A DNA stretch of 26,258 nucleotides from a virus. The notes under the pieces are model-generated. The model made no database searches, was not told the origin of the DNA, and saw only the letters and a list, made by a program, of their open reading frames with translations. The stretch lies in IMG/VR virus record IMGVR_UViG_3300030333_003618, positions 1-26,258 of that record, one strand, 5' to 3'. Shown here piece by piece: positions 15,401 through 23,088 of this stretch (its first letter is position 1; every line of letters begins with the position of its first letter). The position numbers were made by a program, and so were the translations under genes.

Positions 15401-18191
15401 AGATTTATATCCTCAACTTGATAAAGATAACTATGATGACAACCCACAGTCAGCAAAATCATTTGCATTAAGAAGTCCTGTAGGTGATGTTGTTACTGAT
15501 GATCTTAAAAAGAGTATCACAAGAGAAAATACAGATACCTTTATCACAGATTTTGGCATAGGTCATAAGATTAGTGGAGTTTCAACAACAACTTCTGTTG
15601 CTACTATTACATTTGAGAGAGCACATAAGTTTGCACAAATAGTTGCAGGAACTGTTACTGCTGGTGCATCATATACAAATGGAACATATCAAAACGTTCC
15701 ATTATTATCTGGATCTCAGACAGGAACATGGGCAGGTGCAACTGCAAGAGTAGTTGTTGCTGGTGGTTCAGTAACTAGTGCTGAGATTGTATGTGCTGGA
15801 TCTGGATATTCTACAGGTGCATTATTCTTTGATCAGACTGTTATAGGTGCTGGTAATGGTAATGCTAGATTTACTGTAACTGAGGTAACTAATAATATTG
15901 GAGATTGTGTACAAGTAACTGGTATTGGTACTGTTACTGATGGTATTGCAACAATAACTGCTATTTCTGGTAATAATGCTATTCAGATTCCAAGAAGTGG
16001 AACTGATCTTGCTATTGCTGGTCAGTATGTTATCAATAATGGTCCATCTGCTGGGCTTGCATCCACTTCTTATGTAACATCAACTAAAGTTACTACATTT
16101 AATTGTACTTCTCCTCATGGATTAGTATCTGGTAATAAATTTAGAGTAATAAACGTTTCTAATAGTAATCTCGGTGATTTTATTGTAAAAGAAAGAGTTG
16201 GTGTTAATACATTTACTGCTATAACAAATGGTACTGTAGCATCTCCATCTCGTATTATTAAACATTCATTAGCTGCTACTAATGCAATATCTGATAATGA
16301 TAATGAATCATTAGGTGCAAGAGGAATATCATTCTATGATAATACTAATTTAACTTTAGGTGCTGCAGTTATTAAGGCTGCTAATGCTACCAGTCTTCAG
16401 ATTGTTGGTATTAATACACTTGCAAAAGCACCAATAGGTTCTTATCTTCAGATTGATAATGAGGTAATGAGAGTTTCTAGTTCTTCATTAAGTGGAACTG
16501 GTAATAATAAACTTACTGTTATTCGTGGTGTATTAGGAACACCAAAAGAAGATCATGAGATAGATTCTATAGTTAAAAGAGTTAATCCAATAGCAACTGA
16601 ATTACGTAGACCATCTATTATTCGTGCTTCTGGTCATACATTTGAGTATCTTGGTTTTGGACCAGGTAACTATTCAACTGGTTTACCACAGGTACAGAAC
16701 AGAACACTTACGGATAGAGAAGACTTCTTAGCACAATCACAAGAAAGATCTTGTGGTCAGGTTGTTTACACTGGTATGAACAGTGATGGAGATTTCTTTA
16801 TTGGTAATAAGAGAGTTAGTTCTTCTACTGGTAAGGAAAGAACATTTGATGCTCCTATTCCTACAGTTACAGGACAAGATCCTTCAAGATTAAGTGTTGT
16901 ATTTGATGAAGTTACTATTAAAGACAGACTTACTGTTGAAGGTGGTAAATCAAAACGAATCTTATCTCAGTTTGATGGTCCTGTTACTATTAACAATGAA
17001 CTTAAAGTTGAACAGAAGTGTACTGTAAATGGTGCATTAAGAGCATATAATTTAGATATTACAAGTGATGAGCAATCAACAAATGAAAATAATGGAGCAC
17101 TAGTCATTCTTGGTGGTGTTGGTATTAAGAAAAATCTTAATGTAGGTGGAGACTTTAGTTGTGCAAGTTTTGGTGCTGATGGATTAGTTGTTTCTGGTAT
17201 AGCAACATTCCAGAGTGATGTTAATGTAGATGGACCGCTTCATGTAAAAGATACAACACAATCAAATGGTGTTGATGAAGGTGCATTAATGGTTGATGGT
17301 GGTGTTGGTATTAACAAACAGTTATATGTTGGTGCTGGTGCTACAGTTCAGGGTAAATTGGATGTTGATTCTGATCTAAATGTTGATGGTGCTGCACAAA
17401 TTGATGGTAATACCGATATTGATGGAACTCTTACTGTTGATGGTTTAACTACTATTAACAATGGTGTAACTATTAATGCTGCTAGTAAGAACTTTACTAT
17501 TCAGAATGGTGCTGGAACTCCTGTCACTAAGTTTGACGTAGATACTGACAATGGTAATGTAATTTCTAAAGGAACATATACTTCTACTGGAGATATGCTT
17601 CCAGAAACTGATGAAGGTGCAAGTTTAGGTTCTGCATCTAAGAGATGGAATTATCTATATGCAACTAATATTACTGGTACTCTAACTGGTGGTGCTACTA
17701 AAGTAAAAACTACTGCTACGAATAGTGGAACTCATTATCTAACGTTTGTAGATGCTGCAACTTCAACTGATAAAGAAGATTTAAGAGTACATGCTAATTT
17801 CTATGTTAGTCCTAATACCACAGCATCTTCTGCTAACATGTATGTTAGAGGAGACATTACTGCATTTGCAGGTGCAGCATCTGATGATAGATTAAAGACT
17901 AATAAAGTTATACTTGATGGTGCTCTTGATAAAGTATTATCCTTAAGCGGATTTACATATAATTGGAATGGACTAGCAGTAGATCTTGGATTTGTTGCAG
18001 AGGAAAAACAGGTTGGTGTATCCGCACAACAAGTACAATCAGTATTACCAGAAGCAGTTAAGAGTGAGACACTTGATGATAAAGAAATTCTCGTAGTTAA
18101 ATATGAGAAAATAGTTCCACTTCTTATTGAAGCAATTAAGGAACTATCTGCTAAGGTTGATAACCTTGAACAAAAAATATCAGATAAATAA
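12402..18191 (+). CDS. Giant tail fibre with N-terminal beta-helix-like domain and C-terminal S74 self-cleaving chaperone
   Basis: 1929 residues. The N-terminus (MGLNKLENFIKNIEGRILYV, then NSLAKPFKTVQRALLEAARF) has the G.S..KPFKTVQ.AL.EA pattern that opens many phage pectate-lyase-like beta-helices. A FEYLGFGPGNY motif is encoded near nt 16645, followed by fibre modules including two GALxVxGGVGI copies (near 17090-17150 and 17275-17335). The C-terminus is an intramolecular chaperone of the endosialidase/peptidase S74 type: S1827-D-D-R-L-K1832 has the Ser and Lys of the catalytic dyad five residues apart, with GFVAEE, QQVQSVLPEAV, VVKYEKIVPLLIEAIKEL and a final coiled coil. In that family the chaperone trimerises the fibre and then cuts itself off just before the Ser. 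Cleavage after A1826 would release 103 residues. Confidence 0.85.
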   Translation: MGLNKLENFIKNIEGRILYVNPNDLDATDSIENQGNSLAKPFKTVQRALLEAARFSYIRGTDNDIIEKTSILLFPGEHIVDNRPGFAIKKDASNPLQAKAVAPGGAPETIAQDTLTLNLDSNFDLTQSDNILYKFNSIHGGVVVPRGTSLVGLDLRKTKIRPKYVPNPTDANVKKSSIFKVTGSCYFWQFSIFDGNENGLVYTDDSDFSSNNQSKPSFSHHKLTCFEYADGVNAAAGYDLTDLDMYYSKLSNAYNSSAGKDRGINEKYPADALGFSKQRPEWEIVGAFAADPVNISDIKSGDGSSPTTVVTVTTATAHGLNAGTPIKIKGVDTLDYNISTVVQNVSGEKEFTYLLPFVRTNLPANPSSSNATVTIETDTVAGASPYIFNCSMRSVWGMNGMLADGSKASGFKSMVVAQFTGVSLQKDDRAFVKYNPDSRLYNSITVNLAKGSALNRDASSTDPKKVYHLDSKAIYRSGWETSHIKIQNDAVLQIVSVFAIGFNKHFDIQSGADASITNSNSNFGQISLSAEGFKKDAFDKDNHCFITNIITPKAITETAQQIEWLPLDVTKTKQTGISSHLYIADYTDKDDAPPTLIQGYRLGANLEDKLYASVGAGAPTVNNASIVMVSNTTGAGTTVSNGSLVGEKRYRVTVGPTGTTNRLTIGNNELLTGEKIRVFSDDGDLPENIDDNVVYYVIDNGDNNTISLASTKTNAENGTAISINDGTSLYVVSRVSDKGSGDIGHPIQYDSVQNQWYLHSTVGNAIYNAIVGFTGPETSTNTGYVNRVNDPRSLDDKLYKLRVVIPKEAINAKDPTEGFVIQETGTTGFRKNADASATSISTSDYDFNKNLRFIRTTSESGNVVTVVTEQPHNLNVEDIVNIKKVKSTNNTTAAENKGYNGTFIVTEVNSDKQFRYSTTDVDGVLHANPGTFTNDVSVRDTELPKFERNNCRSNFYIYRNEIISEYIEGIQDGIYHLFALKADRSVPTEFTGLKYSQSVEDLYPQLDKDNYDDNPQSAKSFALRSPVGDVVTDDLKKSITRENTDTFITDFGIGHKISGVSTTTSVATITFERAHKFAQIVAGTVTAGASYTNGTYQNVPLLSGSQTGTWAGATARVVVAGGSVTSAEIVCAGSGYSTGALFFDQTVIGAGNGNARFTVTEVTNNIGDCVQVTGIGTVTDGIATITAISGNNAIQIPRSGTDLAIAGQYVINNGPSAGLASTSYVTSTKVTTFNCTSPHGLVSGNKFRVINVSNSNLGDFIVKERVGVNTFTAITNGTVASPSRIIKHSLAATNAISDNDNESLGARGISFYDNTNLTLGAAVIKAANATSLQIVGINTLAKAPIGSYLQIDNEVMRVSSSSLSGTGNNKLTVIRGVLGTPKEDHEIDSIVKRVNPIATELRRPSIIRASGHTFEYLGFGPGNYSTGLPQVQNRTLTDREDFLAQSQERSCGQVVYTGMNSDGDFFIGNKRVSSSTGKERTFDAPIPTVTGQDPSRLSVVFDEVTIKDRLTVEGGKSKRILSQFDGPVTINNELKVEQKCTVNGALRAYNLDITSDEQSTNENNGALVILGGVGIKKNLNVGGDFSCASFGADGLVVSGIATFQSDVNVDGPLHVKDTTQSNGVDEGALMVDGGVGINKQLYVGAGATVQGKLDVDSDLNVDGAAQIDGNTDIDGTLTVDGLTTINNGVTINAASKNFTIQNGAGTPVTKFDVDTDNGNVISKGTYTSTGDMLPETDEGASLGSASKRWNYLYATNITGTLTGGATKVKTTATNSGTHYLTFVDAATSTDKEDLRVHANFYVSPNTTASSANMYVRGDITAFAGAASDDRLKTNKVILDGALDKVLSLSGFTYNWNGLAVDLGFVAEEKQVGVSAQQVQSVLPEAVKSETLDDKEILVVKYEKIVPLLIEAIKELSAKVDNLEQKISDK
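18183..18190 (+). promoter_or_regulatory. T4-type late promoter box (GATAAATA)
   Basis: GATAAATA (matching NATAAATA) is formed by the last two codons plus the stop of the giant fibre gene and lies 14 nt before the next ATG. It would allow the following fibre genes to be transcribed late and independently of the 5.8-kb upstream gene. Confidence 0.55.
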
Positions 18192-18204
18192 CTAAAAAAC
18201 TACG

Positions 18205-20724
18205 ATGCCTAATATAAGGAAGAGCTTTCACTTTAGAGAAGGAGTCCAAGTCGATGATGAAGTACTCGTCGTTCGTGGATCTAGGGTGGGTATTGGTACT
18301 ACTGTACCTGATGAAGCATTAGATGTTCGTGGAGATGCTAAAGTAACTGGCATAGCAACAGTTAATAATATATTCTCTTCTGGAATATCAACTCTAACTG
18401 AAGTTAGAATAGGAACTGGTATAACAGTATCATCTTCTAGTGGTATTGTATCAGCAACTAAGTTTGTTGGAGATGGATCTCTTTTAACTGGTCTTCCTAC
18501 TTCGGCATGGACAAGTTATGGATCAACAGGAATATATAATCAATCTAATGTAGGTGTAGGTACTGCATTTCCAACAAGAGATTTACAAATAGGTGCAGAT
18601 CCTTATGCACAATCAACTCTTTCTGGTATAGGTATTGGATCTGATGGAAATATAAAAGCTAGTGGCATTGTAACAGCATCAAGTTTTGTAGGAGATATAA
18701 CAGGTGATTTAACAGGTGAAGTTAATGCAGGTTCATTAGATACTAATGCTAATGGAGTTGTTGTAACTGGAGACTTAAGTGTATCTGGTGTTTCTACACT
18801 TGGAGTATCGACATTTACTGGTGCGGTATCTATTGGTAGTAGTGCGTCATTTGGTGATGGCAAGTTTATATACATGGGTGATGGAGCTCCATTAGAAATT
18901 GGACATTATGATGGTGGTGGTCATTCACAAATTAAACATAATAGTGCTACTGCTGATTTGGTTTTATCTGCTGATAGACTTAGAATTATAAATCGAGCAG
19001 AGAATAAAGATTTAGCAAACTTTATTGAAGGTTCTCATGTTCGTCTTTATTATGATGGAACTGAAAGATTAGCTACATCTGGAGTCGGTGTTACTATAGC
19101 ATCTCAACTAGATGTTGGTAATGTTGTTGCATCTAGTGGATATGCAGGTGTTAGTGGAATAACAACAGTTGGTATTTCAACTACAGGTATTACTACAGCT
19201 CGTGGTAGATTATTTACTGCTGATGATATTAAATCTGGTAATGGATTAGAAGTTACTGGTGTTTCTACATTAAGTGATGATGTACAGTTTTTTGGTGCTG
19301 CTGGTATTACATCTGCTAGATGGGATAAGAGTCAAAATTCATTAGAATTTGTTGATGACGCATACGCAGTATGGGGTACTGGCAGAGACCTACAAATATA
19401 TCATAATAAGAGTTTGGCGAGTCAAAATGATGCTAATGGAGATGATATTACTGATAATACTAGATGCTCAGTAATTCATGAGACTGGATCAGGTGGATTA
19501 GTATTTAAGTCAGATGGTGGAGGTGGACCAGGAGCGTTCCAATTCTTTGATCAAAGTTGGAAACCATTGGTAAAAATGCACAGTGGTAATAATGCAAGAG
19601 TTCTTTTATATCATAATGGAAGAGAAAGGTTATTAACAACTGAAAATGGTATTAAGATAACAGGAATCACAACATCTACTGGAAGAGTTGATGTTGGTGT
19701 TGGTGGTACTGCATTTACAGCATTACCTACAGGTAGAGTTGGTGTAGGAACTGCAATTCCTGGAGTAGATCTTCAGATTAAGAAAGCAACTGGATCCGCA
19801 ATAGAAGTTATTTCTGATAGTGGTGACGCTAAAATAAGTATTGGTAATAATTCTGTAGGTGCTGGTAATAGTGCTGCATCTTTAAGATTTAATAATGCTA
19901 ATGATGGTACTCTTGATATTGTTAATTATGATATTGGAGGTATTAATATGTACCTTCAAGCAGGATCTGCTGGAGTTACTACTGGTAGGTTTGGATGGAT
20001 AGACGGACAAACAAATCTTGAAAGATTATCATTAACACATGAAGGTAAATTGGGTGTAGGTAGAACTAATCCAACAAATACTTTTGAGGTTGTAGGAACA
20101 TCCACTGTTACAGGTAATGCTTATATTGGAGGAACTTTAGGTGTAGCACAAACAATAACTTCACCAACATTCTCTGGAAATCTCGTAGGTAATGTAACTG
20201 GTAATGTAACTGGTAATGCAAATGGATTACAAAATACTCCAAATATTACAGTTGGTATAGTTACTGCTGGTATCTCTACCTTTGTTCAGATTGGAATTAA
20301 TACCTCAGAGATTCATGGTAATTCATTAATAGTAGGTGGTAGTCAAGGTGTAACTGGTAAAATTGGTATAGGAACTACAGCACCAGAATCTAGTACTGGA
20401 TATTTTGGCACTCCAGGAAATCTTCAAGTTCATGGTAGTGGTATAGGATTATATGGTGGTTCTCTTAATATTAAGGCAACTGTTGATGCTGGTATTGGTA
20501 TTGGAACGACTGAAGCTCGTGCAGTATTAGATGTTTATGATTGTTATTCTGGAGGTTCAGCTCAACCAGGAGTCGGTACAGCATCATTTATATTACCACC
20601 AAAAGTTACAACATCTGAAAGAGCAGGATTGGGTACAGATGCTTTACCTGGTGCAATTATTTGGAATCATACTGATAGTAAATTGCAGGTATATACTGGA
20701 ACAGCATGGGTTAATTTACATTAA
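18205..20724 (+). CDS. Tail fibre-like structural protein
   Basis: 839 residues, starting MPNIRKSFHFREGVQVDDE. It is built of marine phage fibre modules: RVGIGTTVPDEALDVRGDA, NVGVGTAFPTRDLQIG, RVGVGTAIPGVDLQI and KIGIGTTAPES units; SFVGDITGDLTG and NVTGNVTGNANG shaft segments; and YYDGTERLATSGVGVTI and YHNGRERLLTTENGI units. The C-terminus (SFILPPKVTTSERAGLGTDA, then GAIIWNHTDSKLQVYTGTAW) is a common fibre end in this group. There is no S74 or collar domain, so it may need partner proteins to trimerise. A 12-bp repeat (20188-20211) is tandemly duplicated in the shaft. The function is probably adsorption or baseplate decoration. Confidence 0.8.
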   Translation: MPNIRKSFHFREGVQVDDEVLVVRGSRVGIGTTVPDEALDVRGDAKVTGIATVNNIFSSGISTLTEVRIGTGITVSSSSGIVSATKFVGDGSLLTGLPTSAWTSYGSTGIYNQSNVGVGTAFPTRDLQIGADPYAQSTLSGIGIGSDGNIKASGIVTASSFVGDITGDLTGEVNAGSLDTNANGVVVTGDLSVSGVSTLGVSTFTGAVSIGSSASFGDGKFIYMGDGAPLEIGHYDGGGHSQIKHNSATADLVLSADRLRIINRAENKDLANFIEGSHVRLYYDGTERLATSGVGVTIASQLDVGNVVASSGYAGVSGITTVGISTTGITTARGRLFTADDIKSGNGLEVTGVSTLSDDVQFFGAAGITSARWDKSQNSLEFVDDAYAVWGTGRDLQIYHNKSLASQNDANGDDITDNTRCSVIHETGSGGLVFKSDGGGGPGAFQFFDQSWKPLVKMHSGNNARVLLYHNGRERLLTTENGIKITGITTSTGRVDVGVGGTAFTALPTGRVGVGTAIPGVDLQIKKATGSAIEVISDSGDAKISIGNNSVGAGNSAASLRFNNANDGTLDIVNYDIGGINMYLQAGSAGVTTGRFGWIDGQTNLERLSLTHEGKLGVGRTNPTNTFEVVGTSTVTGNAYIGGTLGVAQTITSPTFSGNLVGNVTGNVTGNANGLQNTPNITVGIVTAGISTFVQIGINTSEIHGNSLIVGGSQGVTGKIGIGTTAPESSTGYFGTPGNLQVHGSGIGLYGGSLNIKATVDAGIGIGTTEARAVLDVYDCYSGGSAQPGVGTASFILPPKVTTSERAGLGTDALPGAIIWNHTDSKLQVYTGTAWVNLH

Positions 20725-20730
20725 GGAGGT
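20723..20730 (+). promoter_or_regulatory. Strong Shine-Dalgarno site (AAGGAGGT)
   Basis: AAGGAGGT overlaps the stop of the 18205 gene and ends 6 nt before the ATG at 20737. It is the strongest correctly spaced ribosome site in the window; most other fibre genes here have none. It fixes the start of the polyglycine protein and suggests high or coupled translation. Confidence 0.85.
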
Positions 20731-20736
20731 TAATTA

Positions 20737-22560
20737 ATGTCTTCAGCAGTAACTAAACAACAATATTCTTATAGTAATGCAGTAAAATTCAGTGATTTGA
20801 GAAGAGATTTTGCAGAATCTAGTAGTGGTTCTGTACCTTTTTCTACTTATTATAGAGCAACTTCCTTATCAAATACTAATCCAATAGTACCTGATGCTAC
20901 AGAGAACACTCATGTTCCAACATCAAGTACAATATCAATGTCTGCTTTTAAGAATAATACTACTGTAAAAAGATATTATGTTACTCAAAGTGGTACTGAT
21001 TCTCAATTAGCAATTCATGGGTTATCTTGGAATGGTAATTTAGATAAGAATATTATAAAAGAATTTAGATTAACTGGAGTTATTAATAGTGCTACTAGAG
21101 GAGTTGATGCTGCAACAATATCTCAACCTAATTTAACTAATTGGAAATGTATTGTTAGTGGTCAAGTTAAAGGTGCTGGCGGTGGTGGAGGTGGAGGTGG
21201 TACAAACTGGAGTACAATATATGGACCTGCTTCTAGTATATCTCCTGCAAACAGAGTTAGATTAACTGGTGGATCTGGAACATCATGGACTACTATATTT
21301 GATTACGCATACACCGCAGGACAAAATTATGTCAAATTTTATCAAGGTGTATTTACTGTTTTTTATGGTGGAGTAGAAATAGGAACTCTTACTAGCAATC
21401 CTTTAACTTCTGGTAGCAGAAGATTTTATGGTGGAAATCTCGCAGTAGATAATGGCAATACTTGGGTTACTCCTTCATACTATGAATTAAAAGTTGAAGA
21501 ATCGAGAAATACTCATAGTGGAGGAACTTATACTTTTACTTATAATAATACTAATGTAGCAACTACAACAGAACCTACCAGTAGTGTTATTGTTGGTAAT
21601 AGAAGATATACTGTTGGATCTGAATATTCTTATACTGGATCTGCAATAAATTATGAAATAAAGGTAGAAGAATTAGCTTCTAATGATGGTGGTGAAGGTA
21701 GTGATGCTTTAGCAATACAATGTAATGATACTAATAATATAGAAATCAACATAAAACCTAGTGGTAGATTGTATGGTGGTGGAGGAGGAGGCGGTGGCGG
21801 TGGCACAGGTGCTACTGGATTGTCTGGACCTTGCTGGATACCAAGAATTAGTCAAACAAGTGGTAATTATACTGGATCTGCTTATGATCCTAAACCTAAA
21901 GGTGAATGGTATTCATATTGGAAAACTGATAATAACATTAGTTCAGGTGGTTGGAGTTATTGTTGTGACCATCGTGGTGACTGTTATGGTGGTTCTGACG
22001 CTGGTGATTTATCAACTAATGAGATGGCACAATCTATTAATATTCGAGGTACTATCTATAGAACTAGAGGATTTAGTGGACCTAATTTTAGTGGAGTTGG
22101 TGGTTATTCTAGAACAGCAGAAGGTGAAGGTAATGGAACTTATTCTAGTATGAGCCCCTATGGTGGTGGATGTTCAAGAAGATGTATAATTTTTTGTTGG
22201 CATAGAGGTACAAAAATTAAACCTAAATTCTATACAGTAGAAGATCCTGTAGAAAAACCAGGTGGTGCTGGTGGTGCTGGTGGTGCTGGTGGTCAAGGTC
22301 AAGGATCTAACCATAATTGGGCAAATGGTGTTAATGGTGGGAATGGTACTGCTGGTCAATGTCCTAATACTGGTAGTGCTGGTGAAGATGGAGGAAATGG
22401 AGGTAGAGGTGGAGATTATGCAGAATCAGGAACAGATGGAGGAAATGGAGGTGGATCTGGAGGTGCTGCTGGAAGAGCAATAAGTAGAGAAGGTACTAAT
22501 GCTTCTTGGACTATTACTGGTAGTGTAAACTCAACAACACTCAAAGGACTTTATACATAA
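20737..22560 (+). CDS. Polyglycine-rich putative fibre-tip adhesin
   Basis: 607 residues. The N-terminus has FSDLRRDFAESSSGSVPFSTYYR, resembling the ...DLR..FG...P..LS.YYRGG signature common near glycine-rich phage fibre tips. Glycine tracts then punctuate the chain: GAGGGGGGGG near residue 150, GGGGGGGGGG near 350, PGGAGGAGGAGGQ near 510, and a GGNGG..GG series to about 580. Between them lie strand-rich insertions with two similar units (YYELKVEES, NYEIKVEEL) and an insertion with several cysteines (for example WSYCCDHRGDC). In Salmonella phage S16 the gp38 adhesin forms a polyglycine-II sandwich whose loops bind receptor; a similar design is inferred here. It could instead be a glycine-rich structural protein of another kind. 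Confidence 0.7.
   Translation: MSSAVTKQQYSYSNAVKFSDLRRDFAESSSGSVPFSTYYRATSLSNTNPIVPDATENTHVPTSSTISMSAFKNNTTVKRYYVTQSGTDSQLAIHGLSWNGNLDKNIIKEFRLTGVINSATRGVDAATISQPNLTNWKCIVSGQVKGAGGGGGGGGTNWSTIYGPASSISPANRVRLTGGSGTSWTTIFDYAYTAGQNYVKFYQGVFTVFYGGVEIGTLTSNPLTSGSRRFYGGNLAVDNGNTWVTPSYYELKVEESRNTHSGGTYTFTYNNTNVATTTEPTSSVIVGNRRYTVGSEYSYTGSAINYEIKVEELASNDGGEGSDALAIQCNDTNNIEINIKPSGRLYGGGGGGGGGGTGATGLSGPCWIPRISQTSGNYTGSAYDPKPKGEWYSYWKTDNNISSGGWSYCCDHRGDCYGGSDAGDLSTNEMAQSINIRGTIYRTRGFSGPNFSGVGGYSRTAEGEGNGTYSSMSPYGGGCSRRCIIFCWHRGTKIKPKFYTVEDPVEKPGGAGGAGGAGGQGQGSNHNWANGVNGGNGTAGQCPNTGSAGEDGGNGGRGGDYAESGTDGGNGGGSGGAAGRAISREGTNASWTITGSVNSTTLKGLYT
22261..22293 (+). repeat. In-frame 9-bp tandem repeat (GGTGGTGCT)
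   Basis: Three and two-thirds copies of GGTGGTGCT encode GGAGGAGGAGG in the adhesin. Because the unit is a multiple of three, slippage would change loop length without shifting frame. Confidence 0.85.
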
Positions 22561-22580
22561 AATTAGATTTATTTTTTAAT

Positions 22581-22958
22581 ATGAATGAAAATTGGAAAAA
22601 TGAGTTATCAAATAAATTTGATAAACCACCTTCAACTGTTGGTGAAGGATTAGGTGAGGTTAATAAAGAAAACTTAAACCACGAGATGAATCAGCACGAG
22701 ATTTTTCTTGTCTTTTTCAGTTCAGTAGGTTGTCGTGCTTGTATTACTATGAAAGCTAGACTACCTAAATTAATTGAAGAAATGGAAGGTAAGGTACATT
22801 GTATAAGTATTGATGTAGAAGAACAATATGAAATTGCAGCATTAGCTAAGGTTGATACTGTTCCCACTATACAATTATTTTATAATGGTGAAATAAAGGA
22901 AATATGGGTAGGTCCAGTTAATAGGAGTGAAATTAAATCTAGTATTGAAAAACTTTAA
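22581..22958 (+). CDS. Thioredoxin-like protein
   Basis: 125 residues. A polar N-terminal extension of about 35 residues precedes a thioredoxin fold: FLVFFSSVGCRACITMK holds the redox pair C51-R-A-C54 at the start of the active-site helix, ISIDVEEQYEIAALAKV is the next strand-helix, and VDTVPTIQLFYNG carries the conserved cis-proline (P95). The usual WCGPC tryptophan is replaced by glycine (G50). The start at 22581 lacks a Shine-Dalgarno; M35 is a weaker alternative because it removes part of the fold edge. Thioredoxins occur in many marine T4-like phages, and some phage thioredoxins serve as polymerase processivity factors (T7, host-derived). A role in disulfide control of the cysteine-containing virion proteins upstream is possible but unproven. 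No signal peptide, so cytoplasmic. Confidence 0.85.
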   Translation: MNENWKNELSNKFDKPPSTVGEGLGEVNKENLNHEMNQHEIFLVFFSSVGCRACITMKARLPKLIEEMEGKVHCISIDVEEQYEIAALAKVDTVPTIQLFYNGEIKEIWVGPVNRSEIKSSIEKL

Positions 22959-23033
22959 TCTTATACATACCTTTGTATGGTTGCAAGGCAGACTCTATAA
23001 AACTTTAAGAACCAAAAGGCAAACTGGCACACG

Positions 23034-23058
23034 AGACTCCACATAGGAGTCTTTTTTT
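23034..23058 (+). terminator. Rho-independent terminator at the end of the structural block
   Basis: The stem AGACTCC (23034-23040) and GGAGTCT (23046-23052) has a 5-nt loop and is followed by a run of seven T (23052-23058). It closes the structural-thioredoxin block and would insulate the nuclease-methyltransferase unit from late read-through. Confidence 0.85.
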
Positions 23059-23066
23059 GTTATGAT
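23038..23066 (+). promoter_or_regulatory. Extended -10 promoter fused to the terminator
   Basis: TATGAT (23061-23066) is preceded by TGT (23058-23060), an extended -10, right after the terminator T-run. A partial -35 (TCCACA, 4 of 6, 23038-23043) lies inside the terminator stem-loop at 17-nt spacing. It would start transcription about 15 nt before the nuclease-like gene, whose ribosome site AAAAGGA is at 23076-23082. Confidence 0.6.
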
Positions 23067-23088
23067 GTAAGCATCAAAAGGATTTCTA

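Noticed and set aside
21761-22153. 130-codon + strand frame inside the adhesin gene
   Set aside because: Shadow frame in glycine-rich coding sequence; its Val/Leu-rich composition is what shifted GGT/GGA codons produce.
22605-22624. Perfect 9-bp inverted repeat (TTATCAAAT / ATTTGATAA) in the thioredoxin gene
   Set aside because: It lies within codons, and a 9-bp dyad is expected by chance a few times in 26 kb of AT-rich DNA when spacer length is free.
22966-22979. Small hairpin CATAC-CTTT-GTATG after the thioredoxin gene
   Set aside because: Only five base pairs and no T-run, so not a terminator. A tRNA-like structure was also considered in 22966-23033 but no T-arm or anticodon arm could be drawn.
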